From contig NZ_VUNC01000005.1 of NCBI RefSeq assembly GCF_009695875.1, positions 1 to 64,000 on the forward strand: 64,000 nucleotides of DNA, in the 5' to 3' direction. The stretch comes from Olsenella porci. Lineage in GTDB: Bacteria; Actinomycetota; Coriobacteriia; Coriobacteriales; Atopobiaceae. The notes under the pieces are model-generated. The model saw nothing but the letters and a program-made list of their open reading frames with translations. It searched no databases and was not told the origin of the DNA. Below are positions 8,693 to 17,598 of the stretch, piece after piece. Each line of letters opens with the position of its first letter. Position 1 is the first letter of the stretch. The position numbers and the translations under genes were made by a program.

Positions 8693-10822
8693 TCACGCCT
8701 CGTTGCCATTCGCCTCCGCAGGTGCCTCCGAGACATTGCCACCTTCACCCTTGCCCTGGTAGAACCCGAGCTTGTAGCTGGTGTGGCGCACGAAGCCGTC
8801 GCCGCCCGTAAAGAGCAGGGGCAGGACGAAGAAGATCTCGATCACCGAGATGAGCGCACCACGAGCGATGAGCATGCCCACCTGCTGGATCATGGGGCTC
8901 GACACGGCAAAGTAGATGCCGAGACACGCCAGGATGAGGATGGAGCTCGACGTGATGATGGGCTGTGCCGTCTTCTCCACCGACTGGATTGAGGCCTCCG
9001 CCTTGGGCATGCGCCTGCGCCTGGCCAGGTACTCCTCCGTGAAGATGATCGCGTAGTCCACGGCGGCGCCAAGCTGCACCGCGTCTATCACCAGGAAGGC
9101 CACGAAGTTGATCGTCTCGCCCGTGAAGTACGGGACCGCCTCGTTGATCCAGATCGACACCTCGATTGCCATGAGCAGGATGATGGGGATCGAGATGGAC
9201 TTGAACATGACGAGAAGCACCGCGCCGATGGCGAGGATTGACGCCAGCTTGACCGTCGTGGAGTCCGACGAGGTGACGGAGCGGATGTCGTAGTACGAGA
9301 CGGCATTGCCCACCAGGCGGTACTTATCGCCGTAGTGCTTCTGGCAGATGGAGCGGACCTTCTCCACGAGGTCGAAGGCTCCCTTGGACTCGTCGGGGAT
9401 GCTCGACGTGAGAACGATCCTGCTGTAGCCCCCGCTCAGGAGCTGGCTCACGTCGCTCTTGTCACCCAGCTGGGTGGGCAGCGCCGAACCCGCGATGGTG
9501 GAGTACGAGAGCACCTGCTTGGTGGTGGGAAGCGCCTTGAGCTCGTCCACGAGCTCGGTCTCCTCGCTCCACTCCCCCTCCGGGATCATGATCGCCCAGG
9601 TCTGCGACTCGCCAAACGCCTTGTTGATGATGTCCCCGTCCATCTTGACCTGCGACGTGGGGGACTCGTTGGCTGCGGAGCCATAGGTGAAGCTCACGCG
9701 GCCGGACGCGATGAGGCACGGCACCGCAAGCACCAGCGCGATCACGAACGCGGGAATCGCACCCTTGTGGCAGAAGCTCGCCATCTTATGGAAGCTCTTG
9801 AAGAACGGCTTGTGGGAGGTCTTTGCCACCGCGTTGCGCATGCCATAGAGGATGCAGGGCATGAGGAGCGTGATGGAGAGGAACGAGCACACGATGCCCT
9901 TGGCAAGGGCGATGCCCATGTCGGCACCGATCAGGAACTGCATCGCGGCGAGCGAGAGGAACCCAAAGAACGTGACGGCGGCAGACGACAGAATCACGGG
10001 GAGCGACTTGCTCATGGCCATGACCATGGCCTCGAACTGGTCGTCGGTCTTCTCACGGAACCTGCCGAAGTTGGTGAGGAGGACGATGGAGTAGTCCATC
10101 GACACCGCAAGCTGGAGCACCGAGGCAACCAGCTGGGTGATGGACGAGATGGTCCCCCTGAAGATGTTGGTCCCCATGTTGAGGATGATGGCGACGCCGA
10201 TGGTGAGGAGCATCACCACGGGGTGCAGGTAGCTGGTGGTGTTGAGGAGTACCATCACGAACACGGTGATCACGGCGATGGTCATGATCTTAGCCATGTC
10301 GGTGTTGATGGTCGCGAGGTTTGCCGCGTCGTCCACCGCAGAGCCGTCGATGGCGACCGTCTTGGCACCCGAGAGCGACTTTGCCATCGAGCGGATCTGG
10401 TCAACCTGGGCTTGATCGGTGCCACTCGCCAGAACCACCTGGAACAGGTAGCCCTTTCCGTCATACCAGTCCGAGATGGTGCCCTGATCCTGGACCTCGA
10501 GCGGCTCGTCCATGTTGACCTCGTCACCAAGCCAGGTGACAGAGACAACGTCGTCGAGCCCCTTCAGGCTGTCATCGAACTTCTGCGCCTCGGTCTTGGA
10601 GATGCCCGTGACGTACACGCGCGCGTTGGTGATGTCGTTGCCATAGACGCGCTTCATCTCGGTCAGGTCCTGCGACGACTTTGCGCTTGGCGGCAGGTAG
10701 TCGCTCATGTTTGCGTCGATCTTCACCATGGGGACGCACGCCAGGCTGATGGCGGTGAGGACCACAAAGATGGCCGTCACCAGCTTCCTGTGCCTCAGTA
10801 CCCCCCTGAAGAACCCTTCCAT
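8693..10822 (-). CDS. MMPL/RND-family exporter
   Basis: 709 residues with the RND layout: TM1 near the N-terminus (residues 13-33), a large outer loop, a block of five to six membrane segments, a short cytoplasmic stretch, another TM, a second outer loop and a final block. MMPL proteins use the proton gradient to export lipids, peptides or drugs. ATG at 10822 is preferred because the protein then begins MEGFFRGVLRHRK, as in the family, with GAGGGGAG upstream; ATG at 10903 is also in frame. The TetR gene reads away from it and probably controls it. Confidence 0.88.
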   Translation of the reverse strand: MEGFFRGVLRHRKLVTAIFVVLTAISLACVPMVKIDANMSDYLPPSAKSSQDLTEMKRVYGNDITNARVYVTGISKTEAQKFDDSLKGLDDVVSVTWLGDEVNMDEPLEVQDQGTISDWYDGKGYLFQVVLASGTDQAQVDQIRSMAKSLSGAKTVAIDGSAVDDAANLATINTDMAKIMTIAVITVFVMVLLNTTSYLHPVVMLLTIGVAIILNMGTNIFRGTISSITQLVASVLQLAVSMDYSIVLLTNFGRFREKTDDQFEAMVMAMSKSLPVILSSAAVTFFGFLSLAAMQFLIGADMGIALAKGIVCSFLSITLLMPCILYGMRNAVAKTSHKPFFKSFHKMASFCHKGAIPAFVIALVLAVPCLIASGRVSFTYGSAANESPTSQVKMDGDIINKAFGESQTWAIMIPEGEWSEETELVDELKALPTTKQVLSYSTIAGSALPTQLGDKSDVSQLLSGGYSRIVLTSSIPDESKGAFDLVEKVRSICQKHYGDKYRLVGNAVSYYDIRSVTSSDSTTVKLASILAIGAVLLVMFKSISIPIILLMAIEVSIWINEAVPYFTGETINFVAFLVIDAVQLGAAVDYAIIFTEEYLARRRRMPKAEASIQSVEKTAQPIITSSSILILACLGIYFAVSSPMIQQVGMLIARGALISVIEIFFVLPLLFTGGDGFVRHTSYKLGFYQGKGEGGNVSEAPAEANGNEA

Positions 10823-10966
10823 CGATAGTCCAGCTCCCCTCTCACCACTTACCGTTTCTGTACTACTGTTGGTCTTTGAACATCTGTTGTTTTCTACCCG
10901 CATTCAATTATTGTTAAGGGGAGAACGGCATCAATCATCAATGTCGACGTTTGGTGTTTGTTGTCA

Positions 10967-10978
10967 GTCACAAGTGAC
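10967..10978. promoter_or_regulatory. Putative TetR operator
   Basis: A perfect palindrome GTCAC-AA-GTGAC lies in the spacer between the divergent exporter and TetR genes, 26 bases before the TetR start. Its left half plus flank, TCAGTCAC, recurs at 8644-8651 just before the heptad-protein gene. This agrees with control of both transport genes, but binding is inferred. Confidence 0.5.
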
Positions 10979-11004
10979 GTGTTTTGTTTGGATTGTGAGA
11001 AACG

Positions 11005-11592
11005 ATGGCAGAGAAGAAGAACCGAAACGCACTCCGATCGATTCGACTCATCAAGGAGGCCTTCCTCGAGCTCCTTGCCACGGAGCCCTACGAGAAGATC
11101 ACCGTCACCGACGTGACGCGGGAGGCGGGCCTCAACCGGGGGACCTTCTATGCACATTTCGACGATATGGACGACCTCCTGCACCAGGTCATCGACGAGG
11201 TGGTGGAGCGGGCGTCGGAGCTGCTGCAGCAGTCGTTTGACACTGACTTCCTGGAGAACCCCCTGCCCATCCTGGAGCAGCTGGGAAAGTACATGAGCGA
11301 GAGCTACGGCCTCTATGGCCGCGTGCTCAACTCGGCGAGCTCGGACATCTTCGTGAAGTCGCTGGGGGGCATGTTCGAGAAGAAGGTCCACGGCTGGATC
11401 GACGCGCAGAACGTGGACGATCCAACCACCCAGCTCATGCTGTCCGACTACCTGGTGGGTGGGGTCCTGCGCACCTACCGCGCATGGATGGACGGCGAGT
11501 ACGGCAACATTCCCATCGAGGAGGTCAACCTGCGGCTCGGTGCCTTCGTGAAGGCCGCCGGGAGAATCATTCCCCGACGGACCCGGCAGTAA
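11005..11592 (+). CDS. TetR/AcrR-family transcriptional regulator
   Basis: 195 residues. The N-terminal 60 residues form the TetR helix-turn-helix (IRLIKEAFLELL, then VTDVTREAGLNRGTFYAHF). The rest is a helical ligand-binding and dimerisation domain. The divergent position beside the MMPL exporter is the classic layout for a local repressor that is released when the pump substrate is present. Confidence 0.9.
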   Translation: MAEKKNRNALRSIRLIKEAFLELLATEPYEKITVTDVTREAGLNRGTFYAHFDDMDDLLHQVIDEVVERASELLQQSFDTDFLENPLPILEQLGKYMSESYGLYGRVLNSASSDIFVKSLGGMFEKKVHGWIDAQNVDDPTTQLMLSDYLVGGVLRTYRAWMDGEYGNIPIEEVNLRLGAFVKAAGRIIPRRTRQ

Positions 11593-11604
11593 GGAAACGC
11601 CGCA

Positions 11605-11640
11605 AGGGGCGGCCGCCGGAATCTTCCGACGACCGCCCCT
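11605..11640. terminator. Two-way terminator between TetR and membrane protein genes
   Basis: AGGGGCGG pairs with CCGCCCCT with further pairing inside (CCGGAA / TTCCG-like). It lies between two convergent genes and can serve both. Confidence 0.65.
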
Positions 11641-11680
11641 CGCGTAAAAGGCGCATGTCCCGAGACAACCCGTCCGCAGA

Positions 11681-12169
11681 CTACCCTTTCCGGTCTCCCC
11701 GACGAGTCCTGAAGCCCTTGGGGGAGGCGCCAGCCCCGTCGGACGCGCCCTTCTCCCCCTCCGCATCGTCCTGGGAGACGCTCATGTACTCGGGCATGGG
11801 GGTGCCGTCGCGGCGGGCGCGCCTGACCGCCTCGGCGTTTTTATCCCCGGCACGGCGCAGCTGGTCCTTGTTGACGCCCAGGGAGCGGTCGATGAACTTC
11901 CAGGGGCCGCTGCTCTCGCCAAACTCCATCTTAAGACCCGCGATGGCGCCGCCCATGCCGCCGATGGCGACGCCGGCGAGAAGCGAGAACCCCGTGAGCC
12001 CTATGACCATGCTTGCGAGGACGCCCACCACGACGATCTTGAGGTTGGCGAGCCAGTACTCCCTGGTGGTGACGACGTTCTTGGCCATCTCCGCGCCGAT
12101 CTTGCTCCCCATCACGATGCCAAAGAGGAACAGCAGGAGGGCGACGATGGCCATGGAGAACGCGGACAC
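11681..12169 (-). CDS. Small membrane protein of unknown function
   Basis: 162 residues. A hydrophobic N-terminal segment (about 5-23) is followed by a Gly-rich hydrophobic pair (about 45-90, including GVLASMVIGLTGFSLLAGVAIGGMGG). The tail is basic, then acidic, and looks unstructured. The start is a GTG that directly follows the stop of the dehydrogenase gene (TAG-GTG), so translation may be coupled. I do not recognise the family. Confidence 0.65.
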   Translation of the reverse strand: MSAFSMAIVALLLFLFGIVMGSKIGAEMAKNVVTTREYWLANLKIVVVGVLASMVIGLTGFSLLAGVAIGGMGGAIAGLKMEFGESSGPWKFIDRSLGVNKDQLRRAGDKNAEAVRRARRDGTPMPEYMSVSQDDAEGEKGASDGAGASPKGFRTRRGDRKG

Positions 12170-13210
12170 CTACTCATCGCCCCCGTTGTGGTGGTGACAG
12201 TGGCACTCGTGACCCTCTCCGTCGCCGTGGCCACCGCAGCAGCCATCCCCGTGACCGCCACAGCAGCCGTCGCCGTCCTCGTCCTCGACCTTGGCCTTGC
12301 TCCAGTCGAGCCCGGCCTTCTCCCCCACCTCGGCGGGAGCGTAGAGGAGCGAGATGGCCTGGGTGCCCAGCCGTGCGCCGCCCACCTGGCACAGGAGCTT
12401 GTACAGGTTCTCGGCCGTGGCGGTGGAGGGCATCCCGATGCCCAGCTCGTCGGCGGCATCGAGCGAGAGCGTCACATCCTTGAGGAGATGCTCGGAGAGG
12501 AAGCCGGGACGGTAGTCTCCCTCGAGCGACTTGGGGGCGAGCCTCGAAAGGGCGACCGAGCCGCCCATGCCGCTCGATACCGCCTGGAGCATGCGGGCGA
12601 CGTCCACGCCCGACGCCTCGGCGAGAGCCATGGCCTCGGCGTATCCCATCATGCACGAGGCGAGCGACACCTGGTTGCAGAGCTTGACCGTCTGGCCCGC
12701 GCCCGCCTGGTCAAAGTAGGTGATCTTGGACGAGAAGCACTGGAGCAGCGGAAGCACGGGCTCAGCCTCCTTGGGTGTGGCGCCCACGAAGAGCGTGAGC
12801 GTGCCCGCCTTGGCGCCCTCCTCGCCGCCGGTGACCGGGCAGTCGAAGGCATGGCGGTCGTCGACCTCCGCGGCGCCGTGGATGTCACGCGCGAGGTCGG
12901 GAGAGCTCGTGGTGAGGTCGATGAGAAAAGCGCCCTCCTTGGACGAGCGCAGGATCCCGTTGGTCGAGAGGTACACGTCCTCCACGTCGGTTGGGTAGCC
13001 GAGCATGGTGAACACCACGTCGGCTCCCTCGACCGCCGAGGCTACGTCGTCCGCCCAGTGGGCGCCCCTCTCCACCAGGCCATCCGCCTTTGACTTTGTC
13101 CTGTTATAGACCGTGACGTCGTACCCGGCGTCCATGATGTGACCGGCGATGGGGGCTCCCATGATACCGGTGCCGATGAATGCCACCTTGGCGCTGTTGC
13201 CTAGGGCCAT
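12170..13210 (-). CDS. 3-hydroxyisobutyrate dehydrogenase-like reductase with Cys/His tail
   Basis: 346 residues. FIGTGIMGAPIAG near the N-terminus is the Rossmann NAD(P) motif of beta-hydroxyacid dehydrogenases. GQTVKLCNQ carries the catalytic lysine, and the all-helical C-terminal domain is present, so a 2-methyl-3-hydroxy or tartronate-semialdehyde type reduction is plausible. Residues 310-346 are an added acidic, Gly-rich tail with six Cys and seven His, including two copies of CCGGHGDG and HECHCHHH. That tail should bind metal such as Ni, Zn or Cu. It is not part of the enzyme fold. Confidence 0.85.
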   Translation of the reverse strand: MALGNSAKVAFIGTGIMGAPIAGHIMDAGYDVTVYNRTKSKADGLVERGAHWADDVASAVEGADVVFTMLGYPTDVEDVYLSTNGILRSSKEGAFLIDLTTSSPDLARDIHGAAEVDDRHAFDCPVTGGEEGAKAGTLTLFVGATPKEAEPVLPLLQCFSSKITYFDQAGAGQTVKLCNQVSLASCMMGYAEAMALAEASGVDVARMLQAVSSGMGGSVALSRLAPKSLEGDYRPGFLSEHLLKDVTLSLDAADELGIGMPSTATAENLYKLLCQVGGARLGTQAISLLYAPAEVGEKAGLDWSKAKVEDEDGDGCCGGHGDGCCGGHGDGEGHECHCHHHNGGDE

Positions 13211-13234
13211 GTGCTGGCTCCTCTCCAGACTGAA

Positions 13235-13263
13235 GGGCCGCCCCGCTGCTCGCCGGACGGCCC
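13235..13263 (-). terminator. Possible terminator after degV
   Basis: GGGCCG pairs with CGGCCC across a 17-base loop, between the degV stop codon (13279) and the dehydrogenase start. The stem is short and has no T run. Confidence 0.35.
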
Positions 13264-13278
13264 CCAGATCCTCCTGCC

Positions 13279-14307
13279 TTACTCCGCCCTGCCGGCGGTA
13301 CCCTTCCTGACCTTGCGGGCTATTCGGTCCGTGAGGGAGACCTTCTCCCTTCGGTCGGTGCCCCAGAAGACGAGGGCGACCATGCCAGGCCCCACGTGCG
13401 ATCCCAAGATGGGCGAGACTGTGCTGTGGATGATGGTGACGTCCTCGCAGCCCTTCTCCTTGCGGACCTGGGCGTCAAGCCAGTCGGCGTCCTTCTTGGC
13501 GTCGGTGCTCACGATGGCGAGCGGAAGAGACGTGTCGTGCGCATAGTTGTCGCGGAAGTCCTGCAGAATGGCACGGAGCGCCTTCTTGCGCCCACGGCAC
13601 ATCCCACGCAGGGTGAGCGCGCCGTTGAGGTCGTACGACAGCTCGGGCTTGATGTCGAGCTTGCCCCCCACGTTTGCCGCTGCGGGCGGGATGCGACCGC
13701 CGGCAGCGAGGGCGTCGAAGCTCTCGAGCGTGAAGTAGCCGTGGATGAAGTAGCGTGCGTCCTCGGCCCACTCGACGAGCTCGCGCGCGCTGAGCCCATT
13801 GGACGCCTGACGGCAGACCTCGATTGCCAGGAGCTCCCCCGCCGCCGAGTCGCAGCAGGTGTCCACCACATAGATCTCGAACCCTGGGAACTCGTCCCGC
13901 ACCATCTGCGCCGCCTGACGCGCCAAGTCGATGGAGCTGGAGAGCCCCGCCGTGAGACCGAGGTAGATGGTGGGCATGCCCTCCTTCGCCGCGCGGGCGA
14001 ACACCTCGTAGTAGTTGCCCGGCGTGACCGCCGCAGTATGGAAGTGCGCCTCGGGGTTCTTGCGCATGAACTCGTAGAACTCGTGCGGGTCGCGCGACTT
14101 CCACATGTCGTCCACGTGCTCTACGCCCTCGGGGTCGACGTAGTGGAAGGGGATGACCTCCACTCCCAGCTGCTCCGCCACGCCGGGGGCGTAGTCTGCC
14201 GTGGAGTCCACGATGATGCGGACGTTCCTCTTCTGATGATAGGCCCGGCCGACGCGCTCGACGTCGGCCGGGGTGAGGTTCTGTGGCTCTGACTTGTTCT
14301 CGGACAT
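13279..14307 (-). CDS. DegV family fatty-acid binding protein
   Basis: 342 residues. RIIVDSTADY near residue 30 opens the DegV fold, and FHTAAVTPGNYYEVF and YLGLTAGLSSSIDLA form the fatty-acid head-group site. DegV/FakB proteins present acyl chains to the kinase FakA, but no fakA gene is visible here. It starts 7 bases after the stop of hpf, with AGGAG inside the hpf end, so the two form an operon. Confidence 0.9.
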   Translation of the reverse strand: MSENKSEPQNLTPADVERVGRAYHQKRNVRIIVDSTADYAPGVAEQLGVEVIPFHYVDPEGVEHVDDMWKSRDPHEFYEFMRKNPEAHFHTAAVTPGNYYEVFARAAKEGMPTIYLGLTAGLSSSIDLARQAAQMVRDEFPGFEIYVVDTCCDSAAGELLAIEVCRQASNGLSARELVEWAEDARYFIHGYFTLESFDALAAGGRIPPAAANVGGKLDIKPELSYDLNGALTLRGMCRGRKKALRAILQDFRDNYAHDTSLPLAIVSTDAKKDADWLDAQVRKEKGCEDVTIIHSTVSPILGSHVGPGMVALVFWGTDRREKVSLTDRIARKVRKGTAGRAE

Positions 14308-14314
14308 CAGGCTC

Positions 14315-14896
14315 CTATGCCTCGCCGTCTTCCGTCTCGATCCTGGGCTTCAGGATTCCATAGCCACCATTATGGCGGTGGTAGATGACATTGACGAGGC
14401 CGGTGGTCGCATTCTCGAAAACATAGAAATCGTGGCCCAGGAGGTCGGTCTGCACCAGTGCCTCCTCCTCGGTCATGGGCTTGAGGTCGATGTACTTCTC
14501 GCGGACCAGCTGGTCGTCGTCCTCCTCGATGAGGTCGCCCAGGTCGTCGATCTTGGCACCCTCGCGGATGGTCTGCGTGGAACGCTGCTTGCGGTCGACC
14601 ACCTTGGTCTTGTACTTGCGCAGCTGCCGGGTGACCTTGTCCGCCGCGGTGTCGATGGCCACATACATGTCCTCATCCGCCGCCTCGACGCGCACCACGT
14701 TGTCGCGGACGAACACGGTGACCTCGCACATCTTGCGCTCTGGGTTGGAGCGGTTCTTGTCAACGCGCAGCACCACATCGCACGACATTGGCTTGATGTC
14801 GAAGACCTTGAGGGCGTCCCCTATCTTCTCGTTTACGCGCTGGCGCATGCCATCGGTGACGGAGACCTTGCGTCCCGAGATCTTGATGTCGACCAT
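14315..14896 (-). CDS. hpf: Ribosome hibernation promoting factor, long form
   Basis: 193 residues. Residues 1 to about 100 are the S30AE/YfiA domain that sits in the decoding groove. An acidic linker follows (about 115-130), then the C-terminal dimerisation domain (REKYIDLKPMTEEEALVQ to FENATTGLVNVIYHR) that joins two 70S ribosomes into 100S dimers. ATG at 14896 has AGGAGG seven bases upstream. Upstream at 14923-14946 a GTAGG/CCTAC hairpin lies in the leader. Confidence 0.95.
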   Translation of the reverse strand: MVDIKISGRKVSVTDGMRQRVNEKIGDALKVFDIKPMSCDVVLRVDKNRSNPERKMCEVTVFVRDNVVRVEAADEDMYVAIDTAADKVTRQLRKYKTKVVDRKQRSTQTIREGAKIDDLGDLIEEDDDQLVREKYIDLKPMTEEEALVQTDLLGHDFYVFENATTGLVNVIYHRHNGGYGILKPRIETEDGEA

Positions 14897-15002
14897 CAGT
14901 ACCTCCTCTTGTCGCGTTTGATCTTCGTAGGAGAGAACCTACTACTGTGCCCCTTTAGATACCCCTTTGGGCTCTTGGGTTACAGGCGGATTCGACAAGC
15001 GG

Positions 15003-15980
15003 TCACAGATTGGCGACGCTCACGGCTCCCGTGCCAACGCTCGTGAGGGATGCCTGCGACGTCGAGGAGGACGCGTCCGAGGGCGTGTCGCCGGAGGACT
15101 CGGGGACGTCCTGGATCTGGTTCTGGGTCCCCAGCTGCGCCATGCCGCCCAGCCAACGCGAACGGACCAGGTCGTACAGGCCATTGGACGAGAGGGAGTC
15201 GTAGGCGGACTGCGCTGCATCCACGAGCTGTGTGTTGGAACTCGAGACACCGATGCCATAGGTCTTCGCCGCGTCGAGCGTCCCCACGAAGGCGATGTCG
15301 TCGTACCGACACGCGAGGTAGGCTCCGGAGCACGCGTCGCACAGCACGTAGTCGATCTGGCCACCCTCCAGGGCGGTGAACGCGTCGTTGAGGTTGGAAT
15401 AGGTCTTCTCGCTCATCACGAGGCCGGTGCTCTCGAGCGCCTTCTGCGACATGGAGCCATCCTGCAGGCCGACGGTCTTGGACGAGAGGTCACCCACCTT
15501 GGCGATGCCGGTGTCCCCCTTGTGGAAGAAGGCGGTCGCGGACTCTGCGTAGGTGCCCACGACCTTTACGGATGACGCCTCGCCGTCGGAGAGGTCCATC
15601 ACGATGTCGCAGGTCTTGCCCAGCGAGTCGTTCACCGTAGCGACGCTCACAAAGCGGACCTTGAGTCCCATCTCGTCGGCGATTGCCGAGGCGAGGTCCA
15701 CGTCCAGACCGCTTAGCGAGCCGTCCTGCGTCTCAACGAGCACCGGGGCGGAGACCGCACCAGTTCGAACGCCCACGGTGAGGGTCCCGGGCGAGACGAG
15801 CGCGGAGTCGTCCACCGTCGCCGTCTTGCCGGACGAGAGGGAGGCCGTGGCCTCCGCGACGGAGGGGTAGCTTGCCTTGGGGAGGCCAGAGATGGACGGA
15901 ACGGAGCAGGCGCACAACGAGAACGAAACGAATGTCGCAATCCCCGCCGCGACCGCCCTGCTGGCCACCCTGCTCTTCAT
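15003..15980 (-). CDS. Solute-binding lipoprotein, family 3
   Basis: 325 residues. A basic N-terminus and hydrophobic stretch end in SLCAC, a lipobox-like site with Cys at -2, so it is probably anchored to the outer face of the membrane. GTLTVGVRTG, GLDVDLASAIADEMG and the C-terminal ALEGGQIDYVLCD follow the periplasmic amino-acid binding fold. No permease or ATPase gene is next to it, so it works with a distant ABC system or as a sensor. A second ATG at 16010 is in frame; 15980 gives the standard signal peptide. The last 40 residues are Ser/Thr/Ala-rich and probably unstructured. Confidence 0.82.
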   Translation of the reverse strand: MKSRVASRAVAAGIATFVSFSLCACSVPSISGLPKASYPSVAEATASLSSGKTATVDDSALVSPGTLTVGVRTGAVSAPVLVETQDGSLSGLDVDLASAIADEMGLKVRFVSVATVNDSLGKTCDIVMDLSDGEASSVKVVGTYAESATAFFHKGDTGIAKVGDLSSKTVGLQDGSMSQKALESTGLVMSEKTYSNLNDAFTALEGGQIDYVLCDACSGAYLACRYDDIAFVGTLDAAKTYGIGVSSSNTQLVDAAQSAYDSLSSNGLYDLVRSRWLGGMAQLGTQNQIQDVPESSGDTPSDASSSTSQASLTSVGTGAVSVANL

Positions 15981-16010
15981 GCTCTCAACACCCCGCGCGT
16001 CCGTCACCAT

Positions 16011-16414
16011 TCCAATGCCCTACCCAGCTGACCTGGTATTTGACCCCACACTCGCGCACAGGGGCTTTTGCCGGGCGCACCGCGGTGTCCCGACTGGAGG
16101 CCCTCTCGCCCGCGAGGCCCCATGCCCCATGTGTAGACGGGCGGTGCGACTTACCTCTAGGACGAGCCATGCTCGCGCGCACGCGCACGCACGCGCTTAC
16201 GTGGATCCTTTTGACCTCGTCTGCCATGGACTAGGGAGCCACGAGGGCGCCCGCAACCACAGACCTGGGTAAAGCGAGTCAGAGTATACCAGCAAGCACC
16301 TCTCGGAGATTGCGGACCCGCATGGATACGGCTCCCCCATTGCATAAACGGTTGCAATCTTCCAACGAGGGGTCACGTGACGCCACCGCGAACCGGTTTT
16401 GAGACCTTGGGACC
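16011..16414. other. Gene-free stretch with a CG-alternating tract
   Basis: No gene is supported here. At about 16174-16196 the sequence alternates strictly between purine and pyrimidine (CGCGCGCACGCG type), the pattern that favours Z-DNA. On the minus strand TATACT at 16288-16283 could be a -10 box for the lipoprotein gene, but there is no good -35. Confidence 0.4.
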
Positions 16415-17176
16415 TCACCACACGCGGGCGAGCGCGCAGCAGGTGACCTCGGAGGCGCCGCGCGCGAGGAGTGCCCTCGTGCACTCCCTCATGGTGGCGC
16501 CGGTGGTCACCACGTCGTCCGCCAGCAGGACCCTGAGGCCGCGGACGTCTTCCACGACGTCGACCGTCCCGCTTAGGTTGCGGGCGCGCTCGTCCCTCCC
16601 CAGCTCGCGCTGGTCGCGCGCGCCGCGACGGCCGAGTGCATCCAGCAGCGGGATGCCGCTGAGGCGACAGAGCTCGCGGGAGACGAGCTCCATGTGGTCG
16701 AAGCCGCGCCGCAGGTACGCCTCGGGCGTGGCGGGGACAAAGCAGACGACGTCCGGCTCAAGCCACCCGGCGCCTTCCCTGCACGCGCGCCATGAGGACG
16801 CATCGTCCAGCGCGGTCGCCATGGCGGCGGCAATCACCCCGGCGGCACGGAGCTCATGCGAATCCTTCAAGGCGCAGACCATGCGCGCCGCGACACCCGA
16901 GAACGGGAGGGCGCAGACGGTCGTGCCCGCCTCCCAGTCCCCCTTGCACTCCGTGCAGGTGAGCCAGCCAAAGGGGGCGCCGCACACGGGGCAGGCGTAG
17001 CACTGGTCTATCCAGGGGAGACGGGCGCGGCAGTCGGGGCACAGCAGCTCACCCGGAAGCCCGCAGCCCAGGCAGCGCGTGGGCCACATCAACTCGCCCA
17101 CGTCTGACAGGAGACCTCGCAGCGGCGACCCGGAGCGCCCTGGCGCGCACGACGCCGGGGCAGGGGAACTTGGCAT
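16415..17176 (-). CDS. ComF family phosphoribosyltransferase-like protein
   Basis: 253 residues. The N-terminal part has zinc-binding pairs CLGCGLPGELLCPDC and CPVCGAPFGWLTCTEC. The C-terminal part is a PRTase fold with VLLADDVVTTGATM as the PRPP loop. ComF is needed for DNA uptake in Bacillus; in many bacteria its role is open. Two ATGs lie six bases apart; the inner one (17176) has the better spacing from GAGGAG. Confidence 0.9.
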   Translation of the reverse strand: MPSSPAPASCAPGRSGSPLRGLLSDVGELMWPTRCLGCGLPGELLCPDCRARLPWIDQCYACPVCGAPFGWLTCTECKGDWEAGTTVCALPFSGVAARMVCALKDSHELRAAGVIAAAMATALDDASSWRACREGAGWLEPDVVCFVPATPEAYLRRGFDHMELVSRELCRLSGIPLLDALGRRGARDQRELGRDERARNLSGTVDVVEDVRGLRVLLADDVVTTGATMRECTRALLARGASEVTCCALARVW

Positions 17177-17423
17177 GGGCATCTCCTCGCACGAGCTCGT
17201 GCGTGGGGGCGCGTTGGGTTGCGACCGACGCTACCAGGGAATAACCGAGCCATGCAAGCACGGGGAGGGCCCGGGCGTACCCACGAGAGATGGTGTCAAT
17301 TGGTCTGGGAAGGCAGCTGACAAGTCCCGTCGGGAACTTGCAGAGTGCGACGCAGGCAGACTCGAGGTGGCCAGGCACTGGAAGACCCTGCCCTTGCGGC
17401 CTGGAGGCGCTTGCCGCAACCAC

Positions 17424-17449
17424 CTGCTGAGAAAATGCGAGCTGTGGCA
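17424..17449 (+). repeat. Family 2 repeat, copy 1
   Basis: The unit begins CTGCTGAGAAAATGCGA and ends TGTGGCA. It recurs at 17486 in direct orientation with about 85% identity by eye. Confidence 0.7.
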
Positions 17450-17485
17450 ATCGGAGATGGGCCCTCGCGTCACTGCGGGCGGATT

Positions 17486-17511
17486 CTGCTGAGGAAATGC
17501 GACCTGTGGCA
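17486..17511 (+). repeat. Family 2 repeat, copy 2
   Basis: CTGCTGAGGAAATGCGA followed by CCTGTGGCA; the same unit as at 17424, four changes. Confidence 0.7.
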
Positions 17512-17530
17512 GTAAAAGTGCCGCGATGAT

Positions 17531-17557
17531 TGCCCGGGACTCAAGATTCCTCAGTGG
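17531..17557 (-). repeat. Family 2 repeat, copy 3 (inverted, diverged)
   Basis: On the minus strand it reads CCACTGAGGAATCTTGAG, matching the unit in its first half. Confidence 0.5.
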
Positions 17558-17572
17558 TTCGAGCCCTCGGAT

Positions 17573-17598
17573 TGCCACAACTCAAGATTCTTCAGCAC
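17573..17598 (-). repeat. Family 2 repeat, copy 4 (inverted)
   Basis: On the minus strand it reads GTGCTGAAGAATCTTGAG and ends TTGTGGCA. With copies 1-3 it makes a paired inverted structure over 17424-17598. Confidence 0.6.

Noticed and set aside
17530-17580. Possible tRNA T-arm (GGTTCGAGCCC)
   Set aside because: The bases on either side do not form the T-stem, and no acceptor or anticodon arm fits around it; the sequence belongs to an inverted repeat.
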